A stretch of DNA of 64,000 nucleotides from positions 2,046,001 to 2,110,000 of the forward strand of contig CBDFFQ010000001.1 of the NCBI GenBank assembly GCA_965246835.1, read 5' to 3'. The notes below the pieces were generated by a model. The model saw only the letters and a program-made list of their open reading frames with translations. It was not told the DNA's origin and did no database searches. Positions 1 to 9,214 of the stretch are shown piece by piece. Position numbers and translations under genes: made by a program. The stretch's first letter is position 1. Each line of letters begins with the position of its first letter. The stretch is from JANPPS01 sp965246835. Its GTDB lineage: Bacteria > Pseudomonadota > Alphaproteobacteria > Acetobacterales > Acetobacteraceae.

Positions 1-367
1 TGCAGTCCCGCGCCCACATCACGAGGGTCACGGCGCGCACCACCGCACCGAACCCGGCGCCAGCGGATGGCAGGCGCCCGTCATAGACGCCGGCCATCAG
101 CAGCCGCCCGTCCGGCAGCCCCAGCGCCTGAACCGCCGCCCGGGTCTCGCGATCATGCTGGTTCGCCAGCCGGTCCGGCGGGAAGTGCACGGAGTTCGGG
201 TGCGAATGCGTGCCGTCCTGCAGCACCATGACGAAAGGCGGGCGGCCGCGGCGGCAGAGCGTGGCGATCAGGCCGCCGCAGCGAAAGCTTTCGTCCCCGG
301 GGCGGGGCGCGAGGATCAGCAGGTTTTCGTTGCCGGTGATCGCTTCCAGCGTGGTGTCGTCCGCCAT
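1..367 (-). CDS. PIG-L/LmbE-family deacetylase-like protein, partial
   Basis: Reads leftward from an ATG at 367 and runs off the window edge, so only about 122 N-terminal residues are visible. The order of motifs matches the PIG-L (LmbE) N-acetylglucosaminyl deacetylase family: a hydrophobic strand at residues 16-20, the APxPxDES block at 20-27, then CGGLIA at 30-35 and a DGTHSHPNS loop. Family members hydrolyse N-acetyl groups from sugar-linked substrates using a zinc ion. Here the normally invariant HPDDE motif reads RPGDE (residues 22-26): the zinc-ligand His is Arg and the first Asp, the usual general base, is Gly. The C-terminal zinc His lies outside the window. Catalysis is therefore doubtful; it may be a degenerate paralogue. 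It is divergent from the Rieske oxygenase operon. Confidence 0.75.
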   Translation of the reverse strand, partial: MADDTTLEAITGNENLLILAPRPGDESFRCGGLIATLCRRGRPPFVMVLQDGTHSHPNSVHFPPDRLANQHDRETRAAVQALGLPDGRLLMAGVYDGRLPSAGAGFGAVVRAVTLVMWARDC

Positions 368-527
368 GCGTGCCCCTGGTCCGAGCACCCAGGCTAGCAC
401 GCGGCCAGCGCGGGCCCACGCCTCCCGGGGCGAAAAACCGCGGGAAACGGCTGCGGCCGCGGAAAACGGCTAGTGGAGTCCGGCGCGACGCTGCCAGGAT
501 GGCGCTGCCCGATCGGAGATCCGCGCC
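368..527. promoter_or_regulatory. Divergent promoter region between PIG-L-like gene and aromatic oxygenase operon
   Basis: This 160-bp gap separates two head-to-head genes, so it must hold both start signals. A short imperfect direct repeat (gggaaacggct, then ggaaaacggct, about 442-471) lies in it. A GGAG purine run near 514-518 precedes the ATG at 528. No confident -35/-10 pair was found by eye. Confidence 0.4.
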
Positions 528-1805
528 ATGGACCATCCCTACGCCGCCGCCCCGCCGCTGGCCACTTTCCCGCACACCGATGGCTCCCGCGTGCCCTATA
601 CGGTGTTCAGCAATCAGGAGATCTACGAGCGCGAGCAGGAGCGGATCTATCGCGGGCCCACCTGGAATTTCCTGGGGCTCGAGGCCGAGATCAAGCTGCC
701 CGGCGACTACAAGAGCACCTTCGTCGGCGACACGCCCGTGGTGATGACGCGGGCGGAAGACGGCACGCTGGCCGCCTGGGTCAATCGCTGCGCGCATCGC
801 GGCGCCATGGTCTGCCGCCTGTCTCGGGGCAATGCGCTGTCGCATTCCTGCGTCTATCACCAGTGGTCGTTCGGGACGAAAGGCAACCTGCAAGGGGTGC
901 CGTTCCGACGGGGCCAGAAGGACGCGACGGGCATGCCGAAGGATTTCGACCCGAAGCAGCACAATCTGCGCCAGCTCCGCGTCGAGAGCTATCGCGGCCT
1001 GGTGTTCGCGACGTTCAGCGACACGGTGGCGTCGTTGGAAGAGTATATCGGACCGGAGATGAAGCCCTGGGTGGACCGCATCTTCCATAAGCCCATCGAG
1101 TATCTCGGCTGCACCCGGCAGTACTCCGACAGCAACTGGAAGCTGTATCTGGAGAACGTGAAGGACCCCTATCACGCCAGCCTGCTGCACCTGTTCCACA
1201 CCACGTTCAACATCTTCCGCGTGGGCATGCGGGCCAAGTGCCTGCCGGATGCCGCGCATGGTTTGCATTCCGTGATCCTGGCGTTTCGGACGGACCCCGG
1301 CACCTCGTCCGACGCCTACAAGGACCAGCAGATCCGCTCGTACGACGAAGGCTTTAAGCTCGAGGATGACAGTATCCTGGCGCTGATCCCGGAATACGAG
1401 GAGGTCGCGACCAATCACATCCAGCCGATTTTTCCGCAATTGGTGATCCAGCAGATCCACAATACGCTGGTTTGCCGGCAATTGCTGCCGAAAGGGCCTG
1501 ACCACTTCGAGCTGGTCTTTCATTTCTTCGGCTACGAGGACGACACGCCGGAGATGCGGAAGCTGCGCATCAAGCAGGCCAATCTGGTGGGCCCGGCCGG
1601 GTATATCTCGATGGAGGATACGGAGGCCACGGAGCTCGTGCAGCGCGGCACGGCGCGGGATCCGGACAAATCCTCGGTCATCGAGATGTCCCGCGCGGCG
1701 CCCGATGAGCAGGCGACGCTGATCACCGAGAGCCTGATCCGCCGCTTCTGGGTGGGCTACCAGAAGCTGATGGGGTTCGAGACGCCCGTCATGGCGGCTG
1801 AATAG
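528..1805 (+). CDS. Aromatic-ring-hydroxylating oxygenase, alpha (large) subunit
   Basis: Catalytic subunit of a Rieske non-haem iron oxygenase that adds O2 to an aromatic acid. The Rieske [2Fe-2S] motif is complete: C88-x-H90-x17-C108-x2-H111. The mononuclear iron site D213-x2-H216-x4-H221 lies in the catalytic domain, and the bridging acidic region SMEDTEATE follows later. At 425 residues it has normal family length. From memory the sequence most resembles the AndAc (anthranilate dioxygenase) and NagG (salicylate 5-hydroxylase) group; the exact substrate is inference. The ATG at 528 follows a GGAG about ten bases upstream. The beta subunit starts 2 bp after the stop and a ferredoxin overlaps that, so the three electron-transfer and catalytic parts are one transcription unit. 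No ferredoxin reductase is visible nearby. Confidence 0.92.
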   Translation: MDHPYAAAPPLATFPHTDGSRVPYTVFSNQEIYEREQERIYRGPTWNFLGLEAEIKLPGDYKSTFVGDTPVVMTRAEDGTLAAWVNRCAHRGAMVCRLSRGNALSHSCVYHQWSFGTKGNLQGVPFRRGQKDATGMPKDFDPKQHNLRQLRVESYRGLVFATFSDTVASLEEYIGPEMKPWVDRIFHKPIEYLGCTRQYSDSNWKLYLENVKDPYHASLLHLFHTTFNIFRVGMRAKCLPDAAHGLHSVILAFRTDPGTSSDAYKDQQIRSYDEGFKLEDDSILALIPEYEEVATNHIQPIFPQLVIQQIHNTLVCRQLLPKGPDHFELVFHFFGYEDDTPEMRKLRIKQANLVGPAGYISMEDTEATELVQRGTARDPDKSSVIEMSRAAPDEQATLITESLIRRFWVGYQKLMGFETPVMAAE

Positions 1806-1807
1806 GC

Positions 1808-2281
1808 ATGCAGGATTTGATGCTCCGCCTGGAGCTCTCGGCGCTCCAGGACCGCTACGTGGCATTGCTGGACAATGACCGCATCGAGGAATGGCCCGGC
1901 CTGTTCGTGGACGATTGCCTGTATGAGATCGTGTCGCGCGAGAACGAGGATATGGGCCTGCCGGCGCCCGTGATGCATTGCGACGGCATCCGCATGCTGC
2001 GGGACCGGATCGTGGCGTTGCGGCACGCCAACATCTACGAAAAGCCGCAATACCGGCATTGCCTCTCGGGGCTCGCGGTCACGACGGAGGCGGATGGCAC
2101 GTATGCCACCACCACCAGCTACGTTGTGGTCAACACGTCCCAGGAAGGGACCAGCACCTTGTATCAGGCCGGGCAATATATCGACCGGGTGGTGCGGACC
2201 CCCGATGGGCTGCGGTTCAAATCCAAGCGCTGCATCTACGACACGCTGCGGGTGCAGACGCTGCTGGCCTTCCCGGTATGA
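1808..2281 (+). CDS. Aromatic-ring-hydroxylating oxygenase, beta (small) subunit
   Basis: A 157-residue protein of the SnoaL/NTF2-like fold used as the structural beta subunit in alpha3beta3 Rieske oxygenases. The opening segment with RYVALLDNDRIEEWPGLF and the paired strands around YEIVSREN and HCLSGLAV are typical of this subunit. It has no cofactor residues and stabilises the alpha trimer. The gene lies 2 bp after the alpha subunit, and its TGA overlaps the ATG of the ferredoxin gene, which indicates translational coupling. Confidence 0.9.
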   Translation: MQDLMLRLELSALQDRYVALLDNDRIEEWPGLFVDDCLYEIVSRENEDMGLPAPVMHCDGIRMLRDRIVALRHANIYEKPQYRHCLSGLAVTTEADGTYATTTSYVVVNTSQEGTSTLYQAGQYIDRVVRTPDGLRFKSKRCIYDTLRVQTLLAFPV

Positions 2282-2583
2282 CGTGGCACGACGCGGGGCC
2301 GGCGGACGCCGTTCACGAGGACGCGGCGACGAGCGTGGTGGTGGCCGGCAAGCAAATGGCGCTGTTCCGGTTGGAGGGCGAGGTGTTCGCGCTCTATGAC
2401 CAGTGCTCCCACGGCTATGCAAGGCTGTCGGACGGGTATGTCGAGGATGGCTGCGTCGAGTGCCCGCTGCATCAGGGGCTTGTGGATATCAGAAGTGGGG
2501 CGCCGCGGTCGCAGCCGATCGTGGAGGCGGTGCAGAGCTTTCCGGCCCGGATCAGGGATGGACGGGTCGAGGTTCAGGTATGA
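2278..2583 (+). CDS. Rieske-type [2Fe-2S] ferredoxin of the oxygenase
   Basis: A 101-residue soluble ferredoxin that would pass electrons to the alpha subunit. The Rieske ligands are C43-x-H45-x16-C62-x2-H65, the standard spacing for NDO-type ferredoxins. The ATG at 2278 overlaps the beta-subunit stop as ATGA. It completes a three-component oxygenase apart from the reductase, which must be encoded elsewhere or be shared with another system. The next gene, a binding protein, begins 31 bp downstream, so the importer is probably co-transcribed. Confidence 0.9.
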   Translation: MTWHDAGPADAVHEDAATSVVVAGKQMALFRLEGEVFALYDQCSHGYARLSDGYVEDGCVECPLHQGLVDIRSGAPRSQPIVEAVQSFPARIRDGRVEVQV

Positions 2584-2614
2584 TCATCCAGGTCGTAGCC
2601 GTAAGGATTCGCTG

Positions 2615-3775
2615 ATGCACAGACGCACCCTCCTAGCCGCTGGCGCCGCGCTGGCCGCGCTTCCCGCCCGCGCCCAGGCCTCCGGGCTCAAGATCGCCTT
2701 CGTCGCCACCCTGTCGGGCCCCGGTGCCGCGATCGGGACGCAGCTGCGCGATGGCTGGCTCCTGGGGATGAAGGAGCTGGGCGGCAAGATGGGCGCCGCC
2801 GCGGTCGAGACGCTGGTGATCGATGACGAGCTGAAACCGGACATCGCCGTGCAGAAGGTTCGGGCGGCGTTGGAGCGGGACAAGGTGGACCTGGTTGCGG
2901 GCGTGGTGTTCAGCAACATCCTGCAGGCGATCTTCCGCCCGGTGACGGAGAGCCAGACGGTGCTGGTGAGCGCCAATGCCGGGCCATCGACCTTCGCGGG
3001 CAAGGGCTGCAACCCATTCTTCTACACGACGTCCTACCAAAACGATCAGCCGCACGCGACGATGGGGCAGGTGGCGCAGGATAACGGCTACAAGCGCGTC
3101 ATGGTCCTGGTGCCGAACTACCAGGCGGGGAAGGACTCCGCCGCCGGGTTCAAGAGCCGGTTCAAGGGGGAGGTGATCGACGAGATCTACGTGCCGCTCA
3201 CCCAGCTCGATTTCTCGACCGAGATCGCCAAGATCGCGGCCGCCAAGCCCGACGCGGTGTTCACCTTCATGCCCGGCGCCCTCGGTGTGAACCTTGTGCG
3301 GCAGTATCGGGAGGGCGGCTTGAGCGCGATCCCGTTCCTGTCGGCGTTCACGGTCGATGAGGCGACGCTGCCGGCGCAAGGGGATTCGGCCCTCGGATTC
3401 TTCACCGCCGCCAACTGGGCGCCCGATTTTCCGGGTGCACGCAGCCAGGCTTTTGTAAAGGCGTTCGAGGCCGCCTATGGCTACGTGCCCGGCACCTACG
3501 CCGCGCAGAGCTACGACGCCGCGTTCCTGATCGATTCCGCCGTGCGCGCTGTGGGCGGCAAGGTCTCCGATAAGGCGGCGTTCCGGGCGGCGATGGAGAA
3601 AGCGTCGTTCGAGTCGGTGCGCGGGCCGTTCCGGTTCGGGCAGAACCACTATCCCGTGCAGGATTTCTACTTGTGCAAGGTGGTCAAGCGGCCGGATGGC
3701 AAGTATGCGACGGAGACGGTGCGGAAGGTCTTGACGGCGGACGTGGATCCGTATGCCGCGGAGTGCCGTTCATAA
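2615..3775 (+). CDS. ABC importer substrate-binding protein, Liv/aromatic-acid type
   Basis: Periplasmic binding protein of the type I (Peripla_BP_6) family, 386 residues. The ATG at 2615 starts a signal peptide with RR near the N terminus (MHRRTLLAAGAALAALPARA) and likely cleavage after ARAQA; upstream in-frame codons overlap the ferredoxin gene and lack signal character. The core shows VATLSGPGAAIG, the usual ligand-loop start, and AGVVFSNI in the first lobe. Homologues bind branched-chain amino acids or aromatic acids. Its position between a Rieske oxygenase and LivHMGF suggests an aromatic carboxylate as ligand, which is inference. A strong hairpin follows the stop. Confidence 0.9.
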   Translation: MHRRTLLAAGAALAALPARAQASGLKIAFVATLSGPGAAIGTQLRDGWLLGMKELGGKMGAAAVETLVIDDELKPDIAVQKVRAALERDKVDLVAGVVFSNILQAIFRPVTESQTVLVSANAGPSTFAGKGCNPFFYTTSYQNDQPHATMGQVAQDNGYKRVMVLVPNYQAGKDSAAGFKSRFKGEVIDEIYVPLTQLDFSTEIAKIAAAKPDAVFTFMPGALGVNLVRQYREGGLSAIPFLSAFTVDEATLPAQGDSALGFFTAANWAPDFPGARSQAFVKAFEAAYGYVPGTYAAQSYDAAFLIDSAVRAVGGKVSDKAAFRAAMEKASFESVRGPFRFGQNHYPVQDFYLCKVVKRPDGKYATETVRKVLTADVDPYAAECRS

Positions 3776-3791
3776 AATCATTGCGGGCGCC

Positions 3792-3842
3792 GCGAAGCCA
3801 TTCAGGGGCGAACGGCGAGTGCGTCGCCCCTGAATCGCTTCG
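3792..3842. repeat. Hairpin between binding-protein and permease genes
   Basis: Two 20-bp arms, 3792-3811 and 3823-3842, are inverted copies with a single mismatch, around an 11-nt loop. The arm core is attcaggggcga. There is no T-run after it, so a full rho-independent terminator is unlikely. In binding-protein operons such hairpins commonly protect the 3' end of the abundant binding-protein mRNA and reduce read-through to the permease genes. That role is inferred here. Confidence 0.75.
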
Positions 3843-3878
3843 CCAGGCGGCTCGCTATGACGCGGTTGGGGGCAGAGC

Positions 3879-4796
3879 ATGTCCCTCCTGCTGATCCAGG
3901 CCCTGAACGGCATCCAGCTCGGCCTTTTGCTGTTCTTGGTTGCGGCCGGGCTGACCCTGGTGTTCGGGGTGATGGACTTCATCAACCTGGCGCATGGCGT
4001 ACAATACATGCTGGGCGCCTATCTTGCGGCGAGCCTCGGCACCTGGACCGGTAGTTTCTGGACCGGGCTCGCCTTGGCGCTGCCGGCGTCGCTCGCGATC
4101 GGGTTGCTGCTCGAACTTCTGGTGTTCCGGCATCTGTATGGTCGGGATCATCTGAGCCAGGTGCTGGCGACGTTCGGGGTGATCGTCACGATCGATGAGG
4201 CGGTGCGCGCGATCTGGGGCAGCGCGCCGCTCCGGGTGTTGCAGCCGGCGGGGCTCGAGGGGGGCGTCGCGATCATGCCGGGGTTCCTCTACCCGGTTTA
4301 CCGGCTGGCGATCATCGCGGCGGGGCTTCTGGTCGCCGGGCTGCTGTGGCTCCTCGTGGAGCGGACGCGGGCGGGGATGCGGGTGCGGGCGGGGGCGACG
4401 CATCCGGCGATCGTGTCGGCTCTGGGCGTCAACGTGCGGCTTCTGTTCACCGGCGTGTTCGGGCTGGGCGCGATGCTGGCCGGGTTCGCGGGTGCGCTGG
4501 CGGGACCGGTGTTCGCGGTGGCACCGGGCATGGGGGACCAGGTGCTGATCCTGGCCTTCGTCGTGATCGTGATCGGGGGTGTCGGCTCCATCCGGGGGGC
4601 GTTCCTGGCGGCGCTGCTGGTGGGATTGCTCGATACGCTCGGGCGCGTGTTGCTGCCGGATGCGCTGCGTTGGGTAATGAGCGCCTCATCCGCGCGGCAG
4701 ACCGGGGCGGCGCTCGCGTCCATGACCGTCTATATCGCGATGGCGGCGATCCTGGTGGTGCGCCCGGCCGGGCTGTTCCCGGTGCGGCGGGCGTGA
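3879..4796 (+). CDS. livH: Branched-chain-type ABC importer permease LivH
   Basis: A 305-residue integral membrane permease with about eight hydrophobic segments. The N-terminal block GLTLVFGVMDFINLAHG is the family signature of LivH, and the cytoplasmic coupling segment RAGATHPAIVSALGVN and the GGVGSIRGAF stretch near the C terminus are also typical. With LivM it forms the inner-membrane channel. The stop overlaps the GTG start of livM by four bases. It starts 103 bp after the binding-protein gene, across the hairpin at 3792-3842. Confidence 0.92.
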   Translation: MSLLLIQALNGIQLGLLLFLVAAGLTLVFGVMDFINLAHGVQYMLGAYLAASLGTWTGSFWTGLALALPASLAIGLLLELLVFRHLYGRDHLSQVLATFGVIVTIDEAVRAIWGSAPLRVLQPAGLEGGVAIMPGFLYPVYRLAIIAAGLLVAGLLWLLVERTRAGMRVRAGATHPAIVSALGVNVRLLFTGVFGLGAMLAGFAGALAGPVFAVAPGMGDQVLILAFVVIVIGGVGSIRGAFLAALLVGLLDTLGRVLLPDALRWVMSASSARQTGAALASMTVYIAMAAILVVRPAGLFPVRRA

Positions 4797-5702
4797 GGTG
4801 GGTGCTGCCGGCCGTGGTGGTGGTCGCATTGGCGCTGGCGCCCTTGGCGGGCAGCGGGTTCGTGCTGTCATTGCTCGCGCGGGCCATGATCCTGGGCATG
4901 GCGGCGGTCAGCCTCTCGTTGCTGGTGGGCGGGGCGGGGCTGGTGAGCCTCGGGCATGCGGCGCTGTTCGGGGTCGGCGCGTACGCGGTCGCGGCGCTGG
5001 ACCTGTATGGGATCACGGATGCCGGGATCGTGGTTCCCGTGGCCATCGCGGCGGCGGCGCTGGCGGCGCTGCTGACTGGGGCCGTGTCGCTGCGCACCAG
5101 CGGCGTGTATTTCATCATGATCACGCTGGCGTTCGGGCAGATGGCGTTCTTCACCGCGTCCTCGCTTTCTGCGCTGGGCGGGGATGACGGCTACACGCTC
5201 TATGCCCGCACCACCGTGTTCGGCACCCGGCTGCTGGCGGACCGCATCGTGTTCCATTTCGTGTGCCTCGGCCTGCTGCTGGCCAGCTGGGGCCTGTGCG
5301 GCCTGGTGATGGAGAGCCGGTTCGGCCGGGTGCTGCGCGCGGCCCGCGAGAACCCGGTGCGGGTGCAGGCGCTCGGGTTCTCGCCCTATCCCTATCGCCT
5401 CGTGGCCTATGTGATCGCGGGCGGCATCGCCGGGCTGGCGGGGGCGCTGATGGCCAACGCAACCGAGTTCGTGTCCCCGGCCACGCTGTCTTGGCAGCGA
5501 TCGGGCGAGTTGCTGTTCATGGTGATCCTGGGCGGCGCCGGGCGGCTGCATGGCGCGATCCTGGGGGCGCTCGCGATCGTGCTGCTGGAGGAATTCCTGT
5601 CGCAGTGGTTCGAGTTCTGGCGCCTGGCGTTCGGGCCGCTGCTGGTGCTGTCGGTGCTGTTCCTGCGCCAGGGGCTGGCCGGCCTGTTCGACAGACGGGT
5701 CC

Positions 5703-5710
<8 letters not shown>
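4793..5710 (+). CDS. livM: Branched-chain-type ABC importer permease LivM
   Basis: A 305-residue membrane permease, partner of the preceding LivH. The start is the GTG at 4793, which shares GTGA with the livH stop; no other in-frame start gives a membrane segment directly (RWVLPAVVVVALALAPL). Typical LivM features are SLGHAALFGVGAY, TSGVYFIMITLAFGQM and the coupling region RAARENPVRVQALGFSP. The ATPase gene begins inside its last codons, at 5703. Confidence 0.92.
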
Positions 5711-6454
<744 letters not shown>

Positions 6455-6458
<4 letters not shown>

Positions 6459-7126
6459 GCCTCGCGGTGCAGTCGCTGCGCACCGGCTATGGCGCCATCC
6501 CGGCGCTGTTCGACGTGTCGCTGGCGGTGGCGCCTGGGGAGGTCGTGGCGCTGCTGGGCCGCAACGGCATGGGCAAGAGCACGACGGTGCAGGCGATCAT
6601 GGGCCTGCTGCCGTGCTGGGGCGGAACGGTGACGTATGGGGGACAGCCGCTCACGGGCCTGCCGCCCTATCGCATCGCGCAGCTCGGCCTCGGTTTGGTG
6701 CCGGAAGGGCGGCAGATCTTCCCGGGCCTGAACGTGGAGGAGAACCTGATCGCCACCTCCCGCGGCACACCTTGGACGCTCGACCGCATCTGGACCCTAT
6801 TTCCCCGCCTACAGGAACGGCGCACCAGCCCCGGCAGCCGGCTCTCGGGCGGGGAGCAGCAGATGCTGGCGATCGGCCGCGCGCTGATGACCAACCCCAC
6901 CCTGCTGATCCTCGATGAAGCGACCGAGGGCCTGGCGCCCGCCATCCGGGCGGAGATCTGGGCCGTGCTGGCCCGGCTGAAGGCGGAGGGGCTGTCGATC
7001 CTGCTGATCGACAAGAACCTGGGCGCCGTGCTCCGCTTGGCCGATCATGCCGTGGTGCTGGAAAAGGGCAGCACGGTCTGGTCCGGCCCGGCCGCCACCT
7101 TGCCCCTCGACCTGCTGCATATCTGA
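6455..7126 (+). CDS. livF: Branched-chain-type ABC importer ATPase LivF
   Basis: A 223-residue second ATPase of the importer. It has Walker A GRNGMGKS (35-42), the LivF signature LSGGEQQMLAIGRAL and Walker B LLILDEATEGLAP. The usual LivF switch motif VEQN reads IDKN here, a replacement that leaves this site without a catalytic His, as in most LivF proteins. It lies 12 bp upstream of the cupin gene. Confidence 0.92.
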
Positions 7127-7137
7127 AAGGACCTGCC

Positions 7138-7599
7138 ATGGACTCCGGCATCACCCGCAACGGCGCCAGCCTCGGTGGCGTGGTCTGGGACATCATGGGA
7201 CAGACCTACAAGCCGGTGCAGCGCTCGGACGCCTCGTTTGCGTTCGACACGCTGTTCCCGCCCGGCACCTTCGTGCCCCCGCACATGCACCCCGACCAGG
7301 ACGAGTTCATCCGCGTGCTGGAAGGCCGGTTCGATTTGTGGCTGGACGGGGAGGATGTCTCGGCCGCGGAGGGCGACCTGATCCGGCTGCCGATGGGCTC
7401 GAAGCACGGCATCTTCAACCGGAGCACGGCGCCGACGCGGGCGCTGTTCTGGGTGGCGCCGGCCATGCAGCTCTACGATTTGTTCGTGCAGCTGGATGGG
7501 ATCAGTGACCCGCCGGAGGTCGTGCGGATGTCGGCTGCGCACAACATCCATTTCCTGCCGCCGGATGCCTGGCCGGCCGCAAGATATCTGCCGGGGTGA
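7138..7599 (+). CDS. Single-domain cupin protein
   Basis: A 153-residue cupin with an apparently complete metal site: motif 1 G-x5-H49-x-H51-x4-E56 with the following glycine at 63, and motif 2 His at 90. Such proteins are either small dioxygenases or isomerases, or sensors for small ligands. Co-transcription with an aromatic-acid importer, a Rieske oxygenase and a flavin monooxygenase suggests a catabolic step on a hydroxylated aromatic, but the reaction cannot be read from sequence. An AGGA sequence lies just upstream of the ATG. The stop overlaps the GTG start of the next gene. Confidence 0.85.
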   Translation: MDSGITRNGASLGGVVWDIMGQTYKPVQRSDASFAFDTLFPPGTFVPPHMHPDQDEFIRVLEGRFDLWLDGEDVSAAEGDLIRLPMGSKHGIFNRSTAPTRALFWVAPAMQLYDLFVQLDGISDPPEVVRMSAAHNIHFLPPDAWPAARYLPG

Positions 7600-8879
7600 C
7601 GGCACCGGTCCTCATCGCGGGTGGCGGCATTGGCGGGCTCACGCTCGCGCTGATGCTGCACGATCGGCGCCTGCCGTGCGTGGTGTTCGAGGCCGCGGCG
7701 GAGGTCCGGCCCCTCGGTGTCGGCATCAACGTACTGCCACATTCCGTGGCGGAGCTGGCTGCGCTCGGCTTGCTGCCCCGGCTCGATGCGGTGGGGATCC
7801 GCACGCGGCAGCTCACCTACGCAAACCATCTGGGCCAGGTGATCTGGCAGGAGAAGCGGGGGCTGCACGCCGGGCATGAGGTGCCGCAATTCTCGATCCA
7901 TCGCGGCCGGCTGCAGGCGTTGCTGTGGGATGCGGTGCAGGAGCGGCTCGGGACGCCGGCGGTGCGCCCCGGCCATCGGCTGAGCGGATTCACGCAGCAC
8001 GGCGCCGGGGTGACGGCGCATTTCACCCGTCCGGACGGCTCTCATCACGAGGAGCATGGCGCGGCGCTAATCGGCGCGGACGGCATCCACTCGGCACTGC
8101 GGGCGGCGCTGCATCCCGATGACGGCGGCATCTGCTGGAACGGCATCACGATGTGGCGGGGCGCCGTGGACTGGCCGGAATTCGACGGGGGCGATGCGAT
8201 GGTGGTGGCGGGGGACGCCGTCGCCAAGCTGGTGCTCTACCCGATCGGGCCCGGCGCCGCGCCGGGCACCCGCCTCACCAACTGGGTGATCTATGCCCAG
8301 ACGGGGGCCGCGGGCACGGCGCCGCCCGCCCGCGAAAGCTGGTCCCGCCGCGGCGCCTACGCCGATTTTTCCCACCTGGCCGAGCGGCTCAAGTTGCCGT
8401 TCATCGACGTCTCAGCCCTGATCCGAGCGACCGACGAGATCTTCGAGTATCCGATGTGCGATCGGGAGCCGCTCCCGTGGTGGAGCCAAGGCCGGGTCAC
8501 GCTGCTGGGAGACGCGGCGCATCCGATGTATCCGGTGGGCTCCAACGGTTCGGCGCAGGCGGTGCTGGATGCGCAGTCCCTCTCGGACCTCCTGGCCGGC
8601 CAGGAGGTGGTCGAGGCGCTGGCCGCCTACGATCGTGCGCGCCGGCCCGTGACGGCGGACATCGTTCGGTCCAATCGCAGCGGCGGACCCGAGCGGGTGA
8701 TCGGCCTCATGGCGCAACGGGCGCCCGGAGGGTTCGACCGGGTGCATGATTTCGCTGATGCGGCCGAGCTCGAGGCGGTGGTCCGCGGCTATGCCGACCT
8801 TTCGGGCTTCGCCGTAGGCCGGGCCGGTTCCGGAAACAAGGACGCCGCAAGGGTTCTGCCGCGGGCTGATTTGCGGTAG
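7596..8879 (+). CDS. PhzS-like FAD-dependent monooxygenase
   Basis: A 427-residue class A flavoprotein hydroxylase. The N-terminal FAD-binding GGGIGG (9-14), the GADGIHS motif and the second FAD motif LLGDAAHPMYPVGSNGSAQA are all present. The GINVLPHSV stretch after the first fold, QFSIHRGRLQ and ITMWRG resemble from memory the flavin oxidoreductase group that includes PhzS of phenazine hydroxylation. NAD(P)H and O2 would be used to hydroxylate an aromatic ring. The GTG at 7596 overlaps the cupin stop (GTGA). It is the last gene of the aromatic-acid operon. Confidence 0.88.
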   Translation: MTAPVLIAGGGIGGLTLALMLHDRRLPCVVFEAAAEVRPLGVGINVLPHSVAELAALGLLPRLDAVGIRTRQLTYANHLGQVIWQEKRGLHAGHEVPQFSIHRGRLQALLWDAVQERLGTPAVRPGHRLSGFTQHGAGVTAHFTRPDGSHHEEHGAALIGADGIHSALRAALHPDDGGICWNGITMWRGAVDWPEFDGGDAMVVAGDAVAKLVLYPIGPGAAPGTRLTNWVIYAQTGAAGTAPPARESWSRRGAYADFSHLAERLKLPFIDVSALIRATDEIFEYPMCDREPLPWWSQGRVTLLGDAAHPMYPVGSNGSAQAVLDAQSLSDLLAGQEVVEALAAYDRARRPVTADIVRSNRSGGPERVIGLMAQRAPGGFDRVHDFADAAELEAVVRGYADLSGFAVGRAGSGNKDAARVLPRADLR

Positions 8880-8887
8880 GCTGCACT

Positions 8888-9208
8888 ATGCCTCGAGGGC
8901 CGCACGCACCGTCCATGCGCATCATCCTGACCATCCTGGCCGTGGCTGTCCTGTCTTCCTGCGCGGAGGAGCCGCGGCCGGATTTCCTGTCCCGTGTGCA
9001 GGAGGATTGCCGCAGCGGCAGCCCGGAGGCGTGCATGCTGCTGCAAAGCCTGCAGCAACAGCCGGTGGAGCCGGGTCAGGCCTCGCCGGCGCGCCGGGCC
9101 GTGGTGCGGCGATCGCAGACGCAGCGCAACACGGACGCGATCCTGCAGGGCATGGAGCGCGCCCGCGCCACCCCCCGCCCGCTGCTCCCGCCGCCTGGCG
9201 ATAGCTGA
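8888..9208 (+). CDS. Small predicted lipoprotein
   Basis: A 106-residue protein with a hydrophobic segment ending in a lipobox-like LSSC (Cys25 from this start), so it is probably an inner- or outer-membrane lipoprotein. The rest is hydrophilic, with a CRSGSPEACMLLQSLQQQ helix carrying two cysteines and an Arg/Pro-rich tail. The ATG at 8888 is preceded by TAGG at a good distance; an in-frame ATG at 8915 gives a shorter signal but no purine run. It lies 8 bp after the flavoprotein gene and faces the LysR gene, 6 bp away. I do not recognise the family. Confidence 0.6.
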   Translation: MPRGPHAPSMRIILTILAVAVLSSCAEEPRPDFLSRVQEDCRSGSPEACMLLQSLQQQPVEPGQASPARRAVVRRSQTQRNTDAILQGMERARATPRPLLPPPGDS

Positions 9209-9214
9209 CGCCCG

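Noticed and set aside
153..1865. A 570-codon minus-strand frame opposite the Rieske alpha subunit
   Set aside because: It covers a well-supported oxygenase gene in antisense; translation is His/Arg/Asp-rich with no family features.
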